A DNA stretch of 64,000 nt. It comes from Hysterangium stoloniferum. Lineage: Eukaryota; Basidiomycota; Agaricomycetes; Hysterangiales; Hysterangiaceae. The notes under the pieces were generated by a model, which saw only the letters and a program-made list of their open reading frames with translations, was not told the DNA's origin and did not search any database. Where the stretch lies: positions 248,001 to 312,000 of the forward strand of contig WHVD01000010.1 of NCBI GenBank assembly GCA_015178975.1, read 5' to 3'. A program made the position numbers and the translations under genes. Of this stretch, positions 1 through 11,746 are shown one piece after another; positions within the stretch are counted from its first letter, which is position 1, and the number at the start of each line of letters is the position of its first letter.

Positions 1-1957
1 TTCAAGTTCACCATTTAAGAATGCAGAAGAGATATCTATATTCTCAAGTTCCATATCCTCTAGTGCAGCCAAAGCTAGGACAGCATGTAAGGTGGCCCAT
101 TTGGCAGTAGGAGCAAAGGTATCAATGAAGTCAAATCCTGGTCGCTGTGCATAGCCTTTTGCAACAAGATGAGCTTTGAACTTGTCAATTGAGCCATCCT
201 TTTTATGCTTTATTACAAATACCCAACGAGAGCCAATAGCTTTATGACCCTCAGGTAATTTGGCAAGATGAAAGGTGCCATTTTCAAGCAAAGATTGCAT
301 TTCAGCATATGCAGCATCATACCACCTGTCAGCATCAGGACTTTGCAAGGCCTCTTTGAGAGTTCTAGGTCCATTATCATTGGCACTAGCCTTTTAAGCA
401 AACTCAAAGGCTTCATCTACAGAGATATAAAGATCTCCTTCACTGGCACCTAGAGTTTCCTCCTCAGACTCAACTGGTTGAGGAGAAGCTGGTACAGAAT
501 CCTCTGCTTCATCACTGGACTCAACTACAGGAGTAGATTCTCTATAGTTGTGGATGTTAGGAGGGTAACACTTAAAAGGAACTCTGTTTCTGGGTGGATT
601 TCAATGTGGTTGAGGGGGAGGACTTAGTGAATGCTCAGAAGCAGAATCAGAGCTAGAGCCTGAATCAGGAGCCAAAGCATTACCCTGATCATCTCCCACC
701 TGATTAGGATGAGCTCCCACCTGAGTAGACCCAGAGGGGCCAGGAATAAACATATGTATCAATGAATTGTTGGGTATCAGGAAAAACCTTAGGAATAGGT
801 GGTGGTGGTGGTGGTGATGGTGTAGTCTGCTTAGATAGTCCTGGCAAAACTCTCTCATCAAAAACAGCATTATTACTGACTATAATCTTTTTAGTCAGTG
901 GATTGTAAAATAACCAACCCTTATAATCTGAAGGATATCCAATGAAGACACACTTTTGTGTGTGAGAGCCAAGTCCAATATGTTGATCCTTCTGCACATG
1001 TACATAGGCAGTGGATCCAAATACTCTAAGATTTGACACATCTGGTTTTCTGCCATGGAAAGCAGTATAGGGAACAGAGTGCTTAAGAGCAGTAGTAGGG
1101 GAGCTATTGTGTGCATAAGTAATTGCAAGAACAACATGTCCCCAAAAAGAAGGAGGAAGGTGGGATTCAGTCAAAATTGAAGTAGACCCTTCTTCCAGTG
1201 TCCTATTAAAGCGCTGAGCCTCACCATTCTGGTGAGGCTCACTTCAGACAGTATGCTGCCAACTAATGCCAGCATTTTCAAGGAAGGTATCAAATTCCTT
1301 TGATATTTACTCTCCACCCTTATCATCCCTAAAAATCTTAATCGTCTGACCAAGTTTATTTTCAACACTGGCCTTGTATATCTTAAAAGCCTCAAATACA
1401 TCACTCTTGTTTTTGAGTAATGCAGTCATAGCATAGTGTGAGGCATCATCAATGAAGGTTACCCAGTAGCAAAACCCTTCCAGAGTTTGTGTAGGTAATG
1501 GACCATGAACATCACTGTGAATGAGTGCAAGTGGTTTAGTATAGCATGTTGTTGCCATCTTATTAACCACTCTGTTCTGTTTACCAGCTAAGCAAGGTTC
1601 ACAAATAGGATCTGGAGCAATCTGAGAGTCAATCTGAATACCAGTGACCAAGTCCCCTGTCATAAGCTTCTTTACATCAGCATGATTCAGATGACTAGAA
1701 CGATGATGCCAAAGTGTAGAGTCTAATGGACAGGTTGTAACGAGACCAGCATAATCTGTCATAGGTACTGTAATTCCATCTAAATAGGCCTTATTCTGTT
1801 CATTAACTGTTGCAGTGAAATGCAAAACCTTCTTCTGATAGAAAGACATGGTGGAACCAAAGATAGAAACATGGTAGTTCTTCTTCTTTGTCAAGTACAA
1901 GGCTGAGAGTAGATTGCTTGTGAGATGGGGAACATGAAGAACTATTTGAAATTCCAA
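1..1957 (-). pseudogene. copia pol: GAG-pre-integrase, integrase, partial RT
   Basis: The GAG-pre-integrase segment (about 1560-1760) has the pattern LWHHRSSHLN and the zinc-binding CEPCLAGK. The integrase core shows the DDE residues in SDVHGPLP, RDDKGGE and QNGEAQR. The integrase C-terminus (704-1170) has HGRKPDVSNLRVFGS. A proline-rich linker follows, then RT with GSRWVFVIKHKKDGS, LVAKGYAQ and SSAFLNGELE at the window edge. Damage: TAA just after GGE (near 1305), TGA before SEPHQ (near 1242) and TAA near 393 before the RT domain. It cannot make a complete Pol protein. RT is cut by the window, so its catalytic YVDD motif is not visible. Confidence 0.9.
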
Positions 1958-2588
1958 ATTATGTTGCCTTTGCCTTTAGGCTTAAACTGCACAGCTCCTC
2001 TTCCTGCAGACATCATGATATGTCCATTTGCAACTTGGATAGGAATTTGAAATGGTTTATAGCTTGAAAACCAGTGACGATGTGGTGTCATATGGGAAGA
2101 TACACCTGTGTCAGCTGTCCAATCAGAACTAGCATGATCAAGGAGAACACAAGATGGCTCAGAAGGATCAGGAATACAAGCACTTGCATTTCCAGCAGAC
2201 TCTGGCTGTTTCTCTTCTAAGACTTTATCAGAGATACTAGTATATGCTTTGGCTACCTTTCTCCTTTTATACTTCCTCTTCTTCTGCTCCACTTGTTTTA
2301 ATGCCTTCTTCTGTGCAAATTTGTAAAGATGGCAATTATTCTGTATATGACAGCGATGCTGGCAAAAGGTGCAAGTAGAATGTGCCTGGTGAAGTTTCAA
2401 CCACATACTGTATCATTAGGAGCATCATTAATATCAATATGACTGCTCTGGATAGATCCAATAGAGTGCCAAATCCTACCAGCTGCTTTGTTGGAGTGTT
2501 CCAACCAGGATGTAAGTAGTTTAACATCATTGGGCTGTTTTTCTTTTCCAAGGACAATGGAAAGGCAATTCTCCATATGCAATAAACC
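1942..2588 (-). pseudogene. copia gag C-terminal part and protease
   Basis: A CCHC zinc knuckle (CTFCQHRCHIQNNC, about 2340-2380) marks the nucleocapsid part of Gag. Downstream a lysine-rich stretch leads into the aspartic protease signature DTGVSSHMT (normally DTGASSHM; about 2085-2110). The segment 2397-2588 carries Gag core sequence in another frame, so at least one frameshift is present. The upstream end is cut by the solo LTR at 2589. Confidence 0.85.
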
Positions 2589-3302
2589 TGTTAAGGGTGC
2601 GTACATGGAGGGTTTCCGGGGAAACCCATGGGAAATCCAGTAGGACTTGGCTTCAGCTTATAGGCTGTGTCCTTGTGAGATCATGTTGTCCAATTTCAAA
2701 CAGGTGGACAGGAATCCTGGGGGAGTCCGTGCAGAGTTCATGGGTCAAGGGGTTGTGGGTCGAGAGGTTGTGGGTTGAGTGGGTGGGGAATCAAGATAAA
2801 TAAGTTGGAGGTTGAGAGATAGATGTGTCGGAGCCTGTGGGTTCCGACTAGTGCGAGCAGTGTAATTCAAAGAGGAGTTTAGAGCAGAAAATATACTAGA
2901 TTACTGGGGAGAATCTAAGCTGATTTTCTGACTGGATTGTATGTACAACATCTGCCAGACTATATATACTGTGGAATGAATGACATACCAAATCCAGTAA
3001 TAATGAAAACAAAACTAGCAAACATAAAATGAGATAAGTAAACACCAAACTTGGTGTTAGGAATGGAACGGAATGGAGCGGAGTCTGAATTGTGACAGGT
3101 CATTGGCTACAACGGGAATGGGGCTCAGTTAGAAGGATGATGGGTTTTCTGATGACTGATATGGGATGTAATGAAGTTGAACGTGGACAAGTCTGACGTA
3201 TGGAGTCCAGCAGGAATTCTGGTAAACTGACAATTGGTGTGTATAGGGTGCAGGTGCATCTAAGTTAGTGCCTGGAGTCTGGCAGGAATTCCAGTTATAA
3301 CA
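2589..3302 (-). repeat. solo LTR, family A copy 1, inside copia gag
   Basis: The element starts TGTTAAGGG, ends AGTTATAACA, and is flanked by an exact 5-bp duplication AAACC (2584-2588 and 3303-3307). Removing it and one AAACC joins the two copia Gag halves in frame, which proves insertion after copia. On the minus strand it has a TATA-type box and near its 3' end the conserved hairpin motif at 2654-2667. No internal retrotransposon sequence is attached, so it is a solo LTR (714 bp). Confidence 0.93.
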
Positions 3303-3375
3303 AAACCAATGAGATCATGATTCCAATCCTCATAGTTTGACTCTCCCAAAATAACACTATGTGTGAGGTATCAGC
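3303..3375 (-). pseudogene. copia gag N-terminal fragment
   Basis: The minus strand reads LGESNYEDWNHDLIGLL directly into the Gag piece on the other side of the solo LTR. This is the usual copia Gag N-terminal 'SNYxxW' region. There is no in-frame methionine before an upstream TGA, so the start is lost or lies beyond another break. Confidence 0.8.
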
Positions 3376-4800
3376 ATTATCTCATAATGTTCTCTTAATT
3401 TTCTTTGAATTATTTAATATTTTCTTGAATGTTTATTGTATTTTTTACTATGTTTATTGTGAAAAATAGGCCTTATTCCGTTTAACTTCCCATAAATAAT
3501 AGCATATATGGACTCATATTATGCTATTATTACTTAATTAATTTATCATAATTTTTAATTAATTATTTTATATTTTATCTACTTAGTTATTGCTTTTCGG
3601 CACCTTGCTGCAGCATGTTTGCACATTTTTGAAGTCATGTGACTTATTAGATAAGCCTCCGGTGTCGGGATGTCACACAAGTCACGGATGTGACTACCCG
3701 AGTCATTAATTGATTCCGCCGACTCATCATTTGCTTCCATCCCGGGACCGCGGCCTTGAACCTTCATGTTCAAGCAAGAGGTTAGAACCCTTGTCTCAGA
3801 GAGGGGAATCATGTGATAAATAAAGGGTAAATAATAAGTATAATATGAGGTCATTATGATCTAACTAGTGACCTCATAAACTAAATAATTAGCTAATCAT
3901 TTAGTTATCAAAATGTATATAAGGAGGGCCAAGTTTCCAATAAAATCATCTATCTCACACATATTTTACTGCACAGCTCAGAAGCTTATCTAATCATCCT
4001 AAGGACAATAATAGCCTTAGTCTGATACACTAACTGCAAGCACCTACACTTGCAGAATCTTGAATCTTTGTCAGCAACTCTTGAACTTAGCTAATCATCT
4101 AAGTTCCCCCAGCTTCACAGCTACCCTTTAGGCTTATTAATTACATAATAAACCTAATAAGTATCTAAGTATCCTTACTGAATTTCCCTGCCAATACTAG
4201 ATTATTCAAGGCCCAGCCCTAAGTTTATTGAATTAATCAAGTACAAGCACTCAGATAATCCAATACAAATTATTTTCTCTATTAATAAATTATTTAACAC
4301 CTTGTTAAATAACTATTAATAGTTACAAAGAAGCATACAAGAATCCGAAGCTTTATATCAAGTCTCTGCTAAGTTACTGCGCATATACTCAGCTTCTAGC
4401 CCCTATTCTCAAGGAATAGTTCTTTTATTTGCTAAAAGAGTCATACACAGTTCTATTGAACCTTTCAATAATCAAAATAAGCATTGATTTGAGTTGTTTA
4501 AGCTTAATAGCGCAGCTCATTAATCTATCAGTATTTAAATTACTGGACCTTTGCTTGTTTTATTGTTGAAGCTCTGTGCCACTATAGCATATATTGAGCT
4601 ATCTAAGAGAATCCCCTGAATACATTACACTATGGTGCTTATATGTAAGTATTGTTGGATGCCATGATAGGTCAATATCCACCAAGAATTTAACTGTGTA
4701 TCAAGAAGGACTAATTAATTGGAGAAGCAGTTGTAACACCGCCTTGCTCAACAGGGTTACTGTGATGTTGCAAAGAAGGTAAAAACACAGGCTGCACTAT
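3376..4800 (+). repeat. AT-rich LTR-like region with plus-strand TATA box
   Basis: No protein coding is visible. The first 250 bases are very AT-rich, then a GC-richer patch with GTCAC/GTGAC palindromic words (3660-3720), then a TATA box (GTATATAAGG, 3915-3924) and a C/A-rich leader. This layout matches the U3-R of the solo LTR at 44991-46922, so I read it as part of another LTR of that type. I found no matching termini or target duplication. Confidence 0.4.
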
Positions 4801-5933
4801 GCCAACAGTTCAAATCCAATGTATAAAAAAGACCCTGTGATAAAAGATAAAATAATGTGGCAAAGATGCAGACAACACTGGAAAGTTCCAGAAATGGTAG
4901 GAGGGAGTGTGACAGATGAGTCACAAGGAGTCACAAGAGTGACAAAAAATATGTTGACCTAAAAATGAAAATTGGATGACCAGGGTTTTGACTTTTGGGC
5001 ATGGAAATATATTTCCTTATAAGGCAACCGGCGCTGAGTGGGTGCTTAATAAGTGAAAATGCGCACAAGGGCAGGGGGGTGGGGTGAGTGCAGAAAGTGA
5101 CCAAAACAAGTGCCAAAACACAGAGATATGCCCACAAATAAGATCCAAACACGATGTAAAGTGTTCTGGATAATAGAATTTGTCAATAAAGATGTGGGAA
5201 GTGATGGATTGCACAGATAGCAACTGGATATAGCAGTTTAGAAACCGGGGCCCATAACCTGTTGAAACAGTTGAATAACACTTTGCAGAACACCCCTGTG
5301 AGTGTGATTGGAAAGTAAATACTAAGTATATGTAAGGTTCGGCTTTAGAAATAGGGTAATCCTTCGGTTTGAGCTTCTTACAAAGAGGAATGAACAGAGT
5401 AGGAATAGGCTCCAATTCGAAATGACTACTGTCACTAATGGGTGGCTTCCCTATTCATGCTAGCATTCGTAGACTAACCTCCTTAATGACAGATAATAGA
5501 AATGAAATGGTGTACTGATTGGAAAATAATCTACCCTCTATTTACCTCCTGAGACAAGGTGGTGGACCACCCCGTGCCAAGTCCACCACCAGGTCCACTC
5601 CCATTACAGTATATTCAACTGTAAAGACATACCTGTGAGTGTGATTGGAAAGTAAACACTAAGGAGACTTTCCCACACCCACAGTGGACTATACTAATAG
5701 GTACTTATCTAAGCACCTATACAGGAGGTACTGACCTAAGGTAACTCACACAATACTGCACCTACAGTGCTGGGAAAAATACTACAAATATCAGAAGAAT
5801 ATGGAGATCATAATAGACTATGTTAGAGCTGTAGTATCATACTCTAAGAGGGTGCTTATAATTACTATAATCTCAAATATTAGCAAGTATTTACATAACT
5901 TGGAAAACCATACACAATAGGTTCTATTCATTG
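4801..5933. repeat. non-coding, shares a repeat with 61.5-62.0 kb
   Basis: No convincing gene. The stretch about 5320-5600 resembles 61676-61940 (shared words GGTAATCCTTC, AGAGTAGGAATAGGCTCCAA, CACCTATTTATGCTAG-like, CCACCAGGT), so both are pieces of one dispersed repeat, probably an LTR. A roughly 30-base direct repeat (CTGTGAGTGTGATTGGAAAG) occurs at about 5286 and 5630. Termini not found. Confidence 0.45.
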
Positions 5934-6705
5934 TGTTAGGACCGGAAAACCTGCTGGGCTCCAGACCCCATCCTACATGCACCCAACTCTCTATACCCAC
6001 CAGGTTACAGTTAACTGGAAAACCTGCCAGCACCTGGACCCCACCCTATATGCACCTGACCCTCTATATGGTACCCAAAGTACAGTCACAACTGGAGTGC
6101 CTGCTGGGACCTGTGTATATAAAACCTGTCTATATCCAACTCTGTCTCACGCACCAGCCACTGGACTCTGCCCAGACAACCCATCAGCTCTCTAACTGAG
6201 TCACATTCACATTATGGTCAAATGACCTGTTATGTTTCACACCCCACTTCCATTCCATTCTGTCCCTAACACCTAGTTTGGTGTTTAATTGTCTTGTTTC
6301 ATGATTACTTGTTTTGATCTTTATTATTACTGGATTTGGTATTGCATACATTCCACAGTCTATATAGTCTAGCTAATGTTGTACATACAATTCAGTCAGA
6401 AAATCAACTTAGTTCTCCCCAAGTAACTTAGCATATACCCTGCTCAATTACCATCTCTCATCTTTGAAACACAACACTATCAACCTCATCAGAGCCCATG
6501 GGCCTTCTGACTGGCCTTCTGATCTATCAACTATTCAACCTATCGACCTATTGACTACTCCCAGACTCCCTGGGTTTCCCATCTGCCTTTTAAAACTGGA
6601 CACAATGATCTTGTGAGGGCACAGCCTATAAGCTGAAGCCAAGTCCTACTGGATTATCCACAGGTTTCTCCAGAAACCCTCTGTGAGCCTGCATGACCCT
6701 TAACA
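5934..6705 (+). repeat. solo LTR, family A copy 2
   Basis: Starts TGTTAGGACC, ends CCCTTAACA, flanked by the exact 5-bp duplication CATTG (5929-5933 and 6706-6710). It contains the family promoter (CAGTCTATATAGTC about 6356) and the U5 hairpin CAGCCTATAAGCTG. It has far fewer CpG sites than copies 7 and 8 and is therefore probably old. The two inward ORFs are not genes. Confidence 0.93.
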
Positions 6706-6879
6706 CATTGACTCTGAATTGTATAGGATGTAATTTGGAGAATTATTTCTCATGGTTGGTGATTAACAATATAATACTGTAGTCTCAGAATAGATACCAC
6801 TATTTAAAGATGAAGTTTGATAGCAATATTGCTTTTATTAGTAAATATTTGATATTATAATGATTACAGACAACCTCCT

Positions 6880-7133
6880 TAGTCCCAATGCAAAGCTGGT
6901 TTTACCCTGATAATCCACCACACTCCCAAAGCAGATCTCATTGTTCCTGGGTAAATACACCATAGTCCAAATTCATAGCTCATTTTATCCTGATAAATCC
7001 ACCCAGGTCCTAATGCAGATCTGGGTGTATCCTAATAAATCCACCTTAGTTCCAATGCGGATCTGGTTTTCTCTAGACAAATCCACCTTAATTCCAATGC
7101 AAAACTCATTTTGTCCTGATAAATCCACCATAC
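6880..7133. repeat. 42-bp minisatellite, left part
   Basis: About six degenerate copies of a 42-base unit built on TCCTGATAAATCCACCTTAG TCCCAATGCAAATCTGGTTT. The array is split by the LTR inserted at 7134 and resumes at 8479. Because 42 is divisible by 3, it gives open frames with 14-residue repeats (pattern PDKSTxVxMQIW). I see no promoter, start context or introns and do not call a gene. Confidence 0.85.
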
Positions 7134-8478
7134 TGTTAATATCTAAGCAAAGGGGGGCAAAAGGGATGATTTTCATGGGCCCAAAAAGGTAAATCATACT
7201 AATCAGGAGGTCCAATTCTACAAAACAAGTGGAGCTTGGCTTCAACTTATGTGTTGCACCCTTGCATGAACTGTTAGGGTGCTCTGGTATTTCAGAATGA
7301 GCAGGTAGTGCAAATTTAGACTTAAGACAACACTTAGCTGAATTGACCAGAGGGCCGAAATGCTAAGGGGTGTGAGAGGTATGGTGAAATACACTCAGGA
7401 AATATAGTCGGATGTGCTCTTACTATATTTCCTTTATTATTTCTATTTTCTCTCTTTCATTATATCTATAATTAGTTCGACGACCTATGTATGCAGTACA
7501 TCGACTCTTGTGGGTGCACACACGCCAGACTTATGTATTCTAGCGCCCGTAGTTTAGAACTCAGACACTTTTTACACCGCAACCACGACTTACCCAGACA
7601 CCTGTTAGTGTCCTGTAAGTTGTGATTGGTGTATCGTCTCGACCGTCACAGACGGGCTTTAGCTACTCATTCAAACTGAGTTTCAAACTGTATCAGTCGA
7701 AACTCAATCCCTATCTCAACTCGCGTGGACTACATCCACGCTACTCTATTATTCGACTCTCTAACTACTCTACTTGCACTCGAGCAGTTGTCCAGAATCG
7801 CACTTAACCAGTCGATTCTGCTTATTCGTTCTAGCTATCTACCTTACTTTAGATAGCTACTTCTCTCTACCGTATTGAACTAAGTAGTCAATACGTGTTC
7901 GGTCCGTATTAGACTTAGACAGTCAATACATCAGGGTATCGTACTTCAACGGTCGATATTCTTCGTATATAGAATGGTTAGAACTTCTACCACTCTTCAC
8001 AAGGGAGGGTAAGAGTCATGGCTGGCTGACAATGTCTTCAAGGGAATAGGAGGATAGTAGAGTAGATTAAACACAAGAGAGGGGTAATCTAAGGTAAGTT
8101 TCAAACTAAGGAACTGTAGCATACATGAGAAAGACTTTATACTAAGTAACAGATGATTGGAAGGCCAATTAGAGAAGTGAGAGATCATGACAGGTCACAA
8201 GAAGCATGGAAAGGAGCAAGGAACAAACTAGAACTAAATGTAATGTAACAAAAGTATTCTAAAAGATATGAGGTGCCAAATAACATTTACATGTAGAATG
8301 GAAGAGAGAGTGTCAGGACAGAGGTGGAGTGGAGTGGCTAAAGGGGTAATCTACTCTGACACAGGTTTCAGGGTGCTGAGGCAGTGGTGCCATGTCCTGG
8401 AGCTCTGATGTCAGGGTGCTAGAGGGTTACAAGGATAAGAACAAGTTGTGGGGGCCCAAAAGGGTGAGGATCCTAACA
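7134..8478 (-). repeat. solo LTR, family C copy 1, with nested LTR
   Basis: Starts TGTTAATATC, ends GATCCTAACA, flanked by the exact duplication CATAC (7129-7133 and 8479-8483) inside the 42-bp minisatellite. Minus-strand orientation is taken from the TATA box (TAGTATAAAG) and the conserved hairpin motif at 7243-7256. A different LTR (7371-8001) sits inside. It is related over its length to the copy at 10734-11462. Confidence 0.9.
7371..8001. repeat. solo LTR, family D, nested in family C
   Basis: Starts TGTGAGAGG, ends CTCTTCACA, with near-identical flanks AGGGG/AGGGA. The sister LTR at 10734-11462 lacks this stretch, which confirms an insertion. Its composition differs sharply from the host (many CpG, clusters of TACG/CGTA), so it looks younger or from a separate family. 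631 bp. Confidence 0.75.
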
Positions 8479-8812
8479 CATACTACAAATCCAAATCTGG
8501 TTTTATTCTAATAGATCCACTATAGTCCAAATATGAATCTGGTTTTATCCCAAAAAATCCACCTTAGATCAAATGCAGATGTGGTTGTAAACCAATCCAT
8601 CTACTTTAGTCCAGATGCCAACCTGATTTTACCCTTCAGAATCCATCTTAACCCAAATGTGAATCTGGTTGTATCCAGACACATCTACCTTAGTCCCAAT
8701 CCAAATCTGGGTTTATCCTGATAAATACACCTTAGTTTAAATGTCAATGTAGACTTATTCTGATAAATCCACCTTAGTCCCAATGCAAATCTGGTTTTAT
8801 TTAGATACTGTA
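8479..8812. repeat. 42-bp minisatellite, right part
   Basis: Continuation of the array interrupted at 7134, about eight more degenerate copies (for example AATCCACCTTAGTCCCAATG at about 8766). The reading frame gives the 14-residue repeat pattern NLVxSxxIHLxPNx. Confidence 0.85.
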
Positions 8813-9653
8813 AATACTATGTATATGGAATCATACTTGATAAATATAAACCCCACCAATTCATACTCAATCTTCCCAAACAATTGCAAATTGTAGTGTA
8901 GTGTAGTGTAGTGTATCCTCTTGAATATTTCCCAATCCTATTGGATCATACTGAATTTTCCTGAACAATTGTGAGTTGCAGTGAATCACACTGTACTCTC
9001 TCTACTATTTGTGAATCATGCTGAATCATACTGAATCATTGTAAACCACAATGATTTACACTGAATCCATACAAATTGGGAAAATTCAGTTCAGGGTTTC
9101 TCATCTTCAAAAACCTTCAAGAAACTCACATGAAACTATTAATTTCTTCAAAGATTTTTGAATTTCCATAGTGTTTATAACTAAGGATAATTTTGTTGAA
9201 ATATATAATTATTCAATGATTTCACACACAATTAAATTCTAAATTTCAGCATGATTTTCCCTTTGACACAACCTTAAGAAAACTTTGTCTTGGCACAAGA
9301 TTTTTTCAGGCAGACAATCACAGTTCTCACTCAATTCCCTGAGGGGCAAAATTCAGTAGAAATATGTGGTTTTCAATTGGTTTCTCTAAGCACATTATTA
9401 TGGCTCTCATAGGATTTTGTTGAGTGGAAAAACCCTAAAGAAATACAAGGTTTTTTAGGAGTTTTCTCATTCAAAAAGTTTATCAACAATATGCTATTTC
9501 CAACAATGTTTCCTCTGACTTTCCTAATGCAAATTTTTAGGGTTTTCAGATACAATTTTTGACCTCAGAAAAACCTACTAAAACTAAAAACTTTCAAACA
9601 ATCTTTCAGTTCAACAAATGCTTAGAAAATTTGGCTTCAAAAATCCTGGGATG
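8813..9653. other. no gene seen; simple-sequence rich
   Basis: AT-rich. Contains a short GTAGT tandem (about 8895-8914) and several imperfect copies of CTGAATCATACTGAATCATT (8900-9070). The rest shows no coding, terminal repeats or RNA-gene signal that I can defend. Confidence 0.5.
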
Positions 9654-10467
9654 AGTTATGACCGGACAATCCCACTGGACTCCAGGCACTAACCTGTATG
9701 CCACCACGCCCTACATGCACCAATTGTCTGTTTATAGGATTTCCCGCCCAGACTCTGTACTTCAAGACTTGTTGCATTCGACCTCATTACGACACATACC
9801 AGTCACCAGACTTCCCCTGGACTCTGTCTCTGTCTATGTCCATCTTCATCCCACGCATCAGTCACCGGACCCTGCTCAGAATCCCATCACCACTCTAACT
9901 GAGTCCCGTTCCCATTTTAGTCAAATGACCTGTCACGATTTGGACTCCACTCCCACTCCGTTTCCCATTATGGGTTATGCTTTGTCACGATTCGGACTCT
10001 GCTCTGTTCTGTCCCATTCCTAACACCAAACATGGTGTTCACTATTCCCGTTTTATGTTTTGTTAGTTTTCGTTTCATCATTACTGGATTTGGTATGTCA
10101 TTCACTCCACGGTCTATTTAAACTGGCAGATGTTGTACATACAATCCAGTCAGAAAATTAGCTTAGATTCCCCCCAGTAATCTAATCCATTTTCTGCTCT
10201 AAACCCTTGCTTGATTCACATCGCTCTCACTAGTCAGAGCCCACGGGCTCCGGCACATCTACCTCTCTCAACTATCTCAGCTCATGACCACGACCCCCGA
10301 CCTACGACCTCTCGACCATGACCCCGCCTGGACTCCCCGGGATTCCCGTCTGCCCATCTGAAATTGGACGACACGATCTAGCAAGGGCACAGCCTATAAG
10401 CTGAAGCCAAGTCCTACCAGATATTCCGTGGGTTTCTCCAGAGACCCGCCCTGTACATATCCTAACA
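9654..10467 (+). repeat. solo LTR, family A copy 3
   Basis: Flanked by exact duplication GGATG (9649-9653, 10468-10472). It starts AGTTATGACC, so the canonical first base T has been lost or altered, and ends ATCCTAACA. It contains the TATA/initiation block (about 10100-10140) and all three 3' hairpins. 814 bp, no internal region. The ORFs at 9658-10023 and 9698-9898 are chance frames. Confidence 0.9.
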
Positions 10468-10733
10468 GGATGCCTCTATTGCATCAACCTCAGTGAGCAT
10501 GGTCTACAATATGTATTTACAAGTACTTCATAGGAGGAGAAGGGTGGACTGCCCCTAGAGCTGTGGTATTTTATCACTATTTCTATGAGGGGGATTGTTG
10601 GATCATCAAGCATGTTGTAGTCTGTCTGGGAGCTATTGCAGGGACAAGACCAAAGTCCCACTACATATTGCTTATTTTTACTTGTTCTCTTGTTCCTTGT
10701 GTTTGAAACATTTCTAGCATGTTCCATGCATTG

Positions 10734-11462
10734 TGTTAAGATCTAAGCTGGGAGGAGGGGAGAAGCTCTAAGTCAGGAGGCCAATGATATGACATGAGTT
10801 AATTGGGGGGCCAACAATAGAGATTGTACTAGTTGGGAGGTCTGACTCTATAAACTGTAGTGGAGCTTGGCTTCAACTTATGTGTTCCACCCTCACATGA
10901 ACTGTCAGGGTGCTCTGGTATTTCAAACAGAGCAGATAGTACAATATGAATAAGAGTCAACACTTAGCTTAATTGACTGGAGGGCTGAAATACTAAGAGT
11001 CAAGAGACAGAGGGTCACAGCTTGCCAAAGACCACTCTTGAAGAGTATAATGGTGAGGGGAAAGGTGAAAAACTAAGAGAGGCTAATCTAAGTCAATTGT
11101 CAAACTGAAGAACTGTAGTGTACATGAAGAGAGCTTTATACTACATTGAGATGGGTGATCAGAAGGCCAATCAAGGAAGTGAAGTGTAGGGCAGATCACA
11201 GGGAAGTGATGATGAGTTGGGGAGATATAGAAACTAATGTATGGTACTAAGAAATGATACTAGGTGGCAAATAAGAGTATATGTGGATATGGAAACAGAG
11301 GAATGGGTGGAGTGGAGATGGAATGGGGTGGAGATATACTATAAACAAGTATCAGGGGCACTGTGAGGGTAATGACATAGGGTGGAGGCTCTGATAATGA
11401 GACAATGAAGGTTTTCTAGTAAGAAACTAGTTGCAGGGGTCTGAAATGACGGGATCCTAACA
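10734..11462 (-). repeat. solo LTR, family C copy 2
   Basis: Starts TGTTAAGATC, ends GATCCTAACA, exact duplication CATTG (10729-10733 and 11463-11467). It aligns with the outer part of 7134-8478 and so defines that family without the nested insert. The minus-strand TATA-like box is about 11140. 729 bp. Confidence 0.92.
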
Positions 11463-11746
11463 CATTGTCTCTTTTGTTACCACATTCTCTTTGGTTCCTT
11501 GATAGCTTAAATACAAGCTATCCTAATTAGTTTTACCTTAGCTATTTGATATCTACCATGCAAATACTGAGGTGAGATACTTGTTATTGACCTTGATTTC
11601 ATTTCTTCACTTATTGGATTTATCTAGTTATTACCATGTATCTAGTTATGTCAATGTTGGCTGTTTGGCATCTACAATGCAAATTAGGAGTTATTATGAT
11701 CTCACACATTTTCACCATTTAACCACATATAAACTATATTGTGAGA

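Larger units (their letters stand above)
1..3375 (-). mobile_element. Ty1/copia retrotransposon, degenerate, 3' part outside window
   Basis: Reading the minus strand, the order is gag N-terminus (about 3303-3360), gag with zinc knuckle, protease, GAG-pre-integrase, integrase and the start of reverse transcriptase, which runs off the window at base 1. This PR-IN-RT order is diagnostic of copia. A solo LTR (2589-3302) splits gag. At least three in-frame stops in pol and a frameshift in gag make it inactive. Its own 5' LTR was not identified. Confidence 0.9.

Noticed and set aside
601-870. Histidine-run protein (HHHHHHHH)
   Set aside because: Wrong-frame reading of the GGTGGT run that encodes the proline-rich linker between copia integrase and RT.
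9658-10023. 121-codon plus-strand frame and similar frames at 23794, 25575, 32420, 33643
   Set aside because: All lie in solo LTRs of family A and are chance frames repeated with the LTR.
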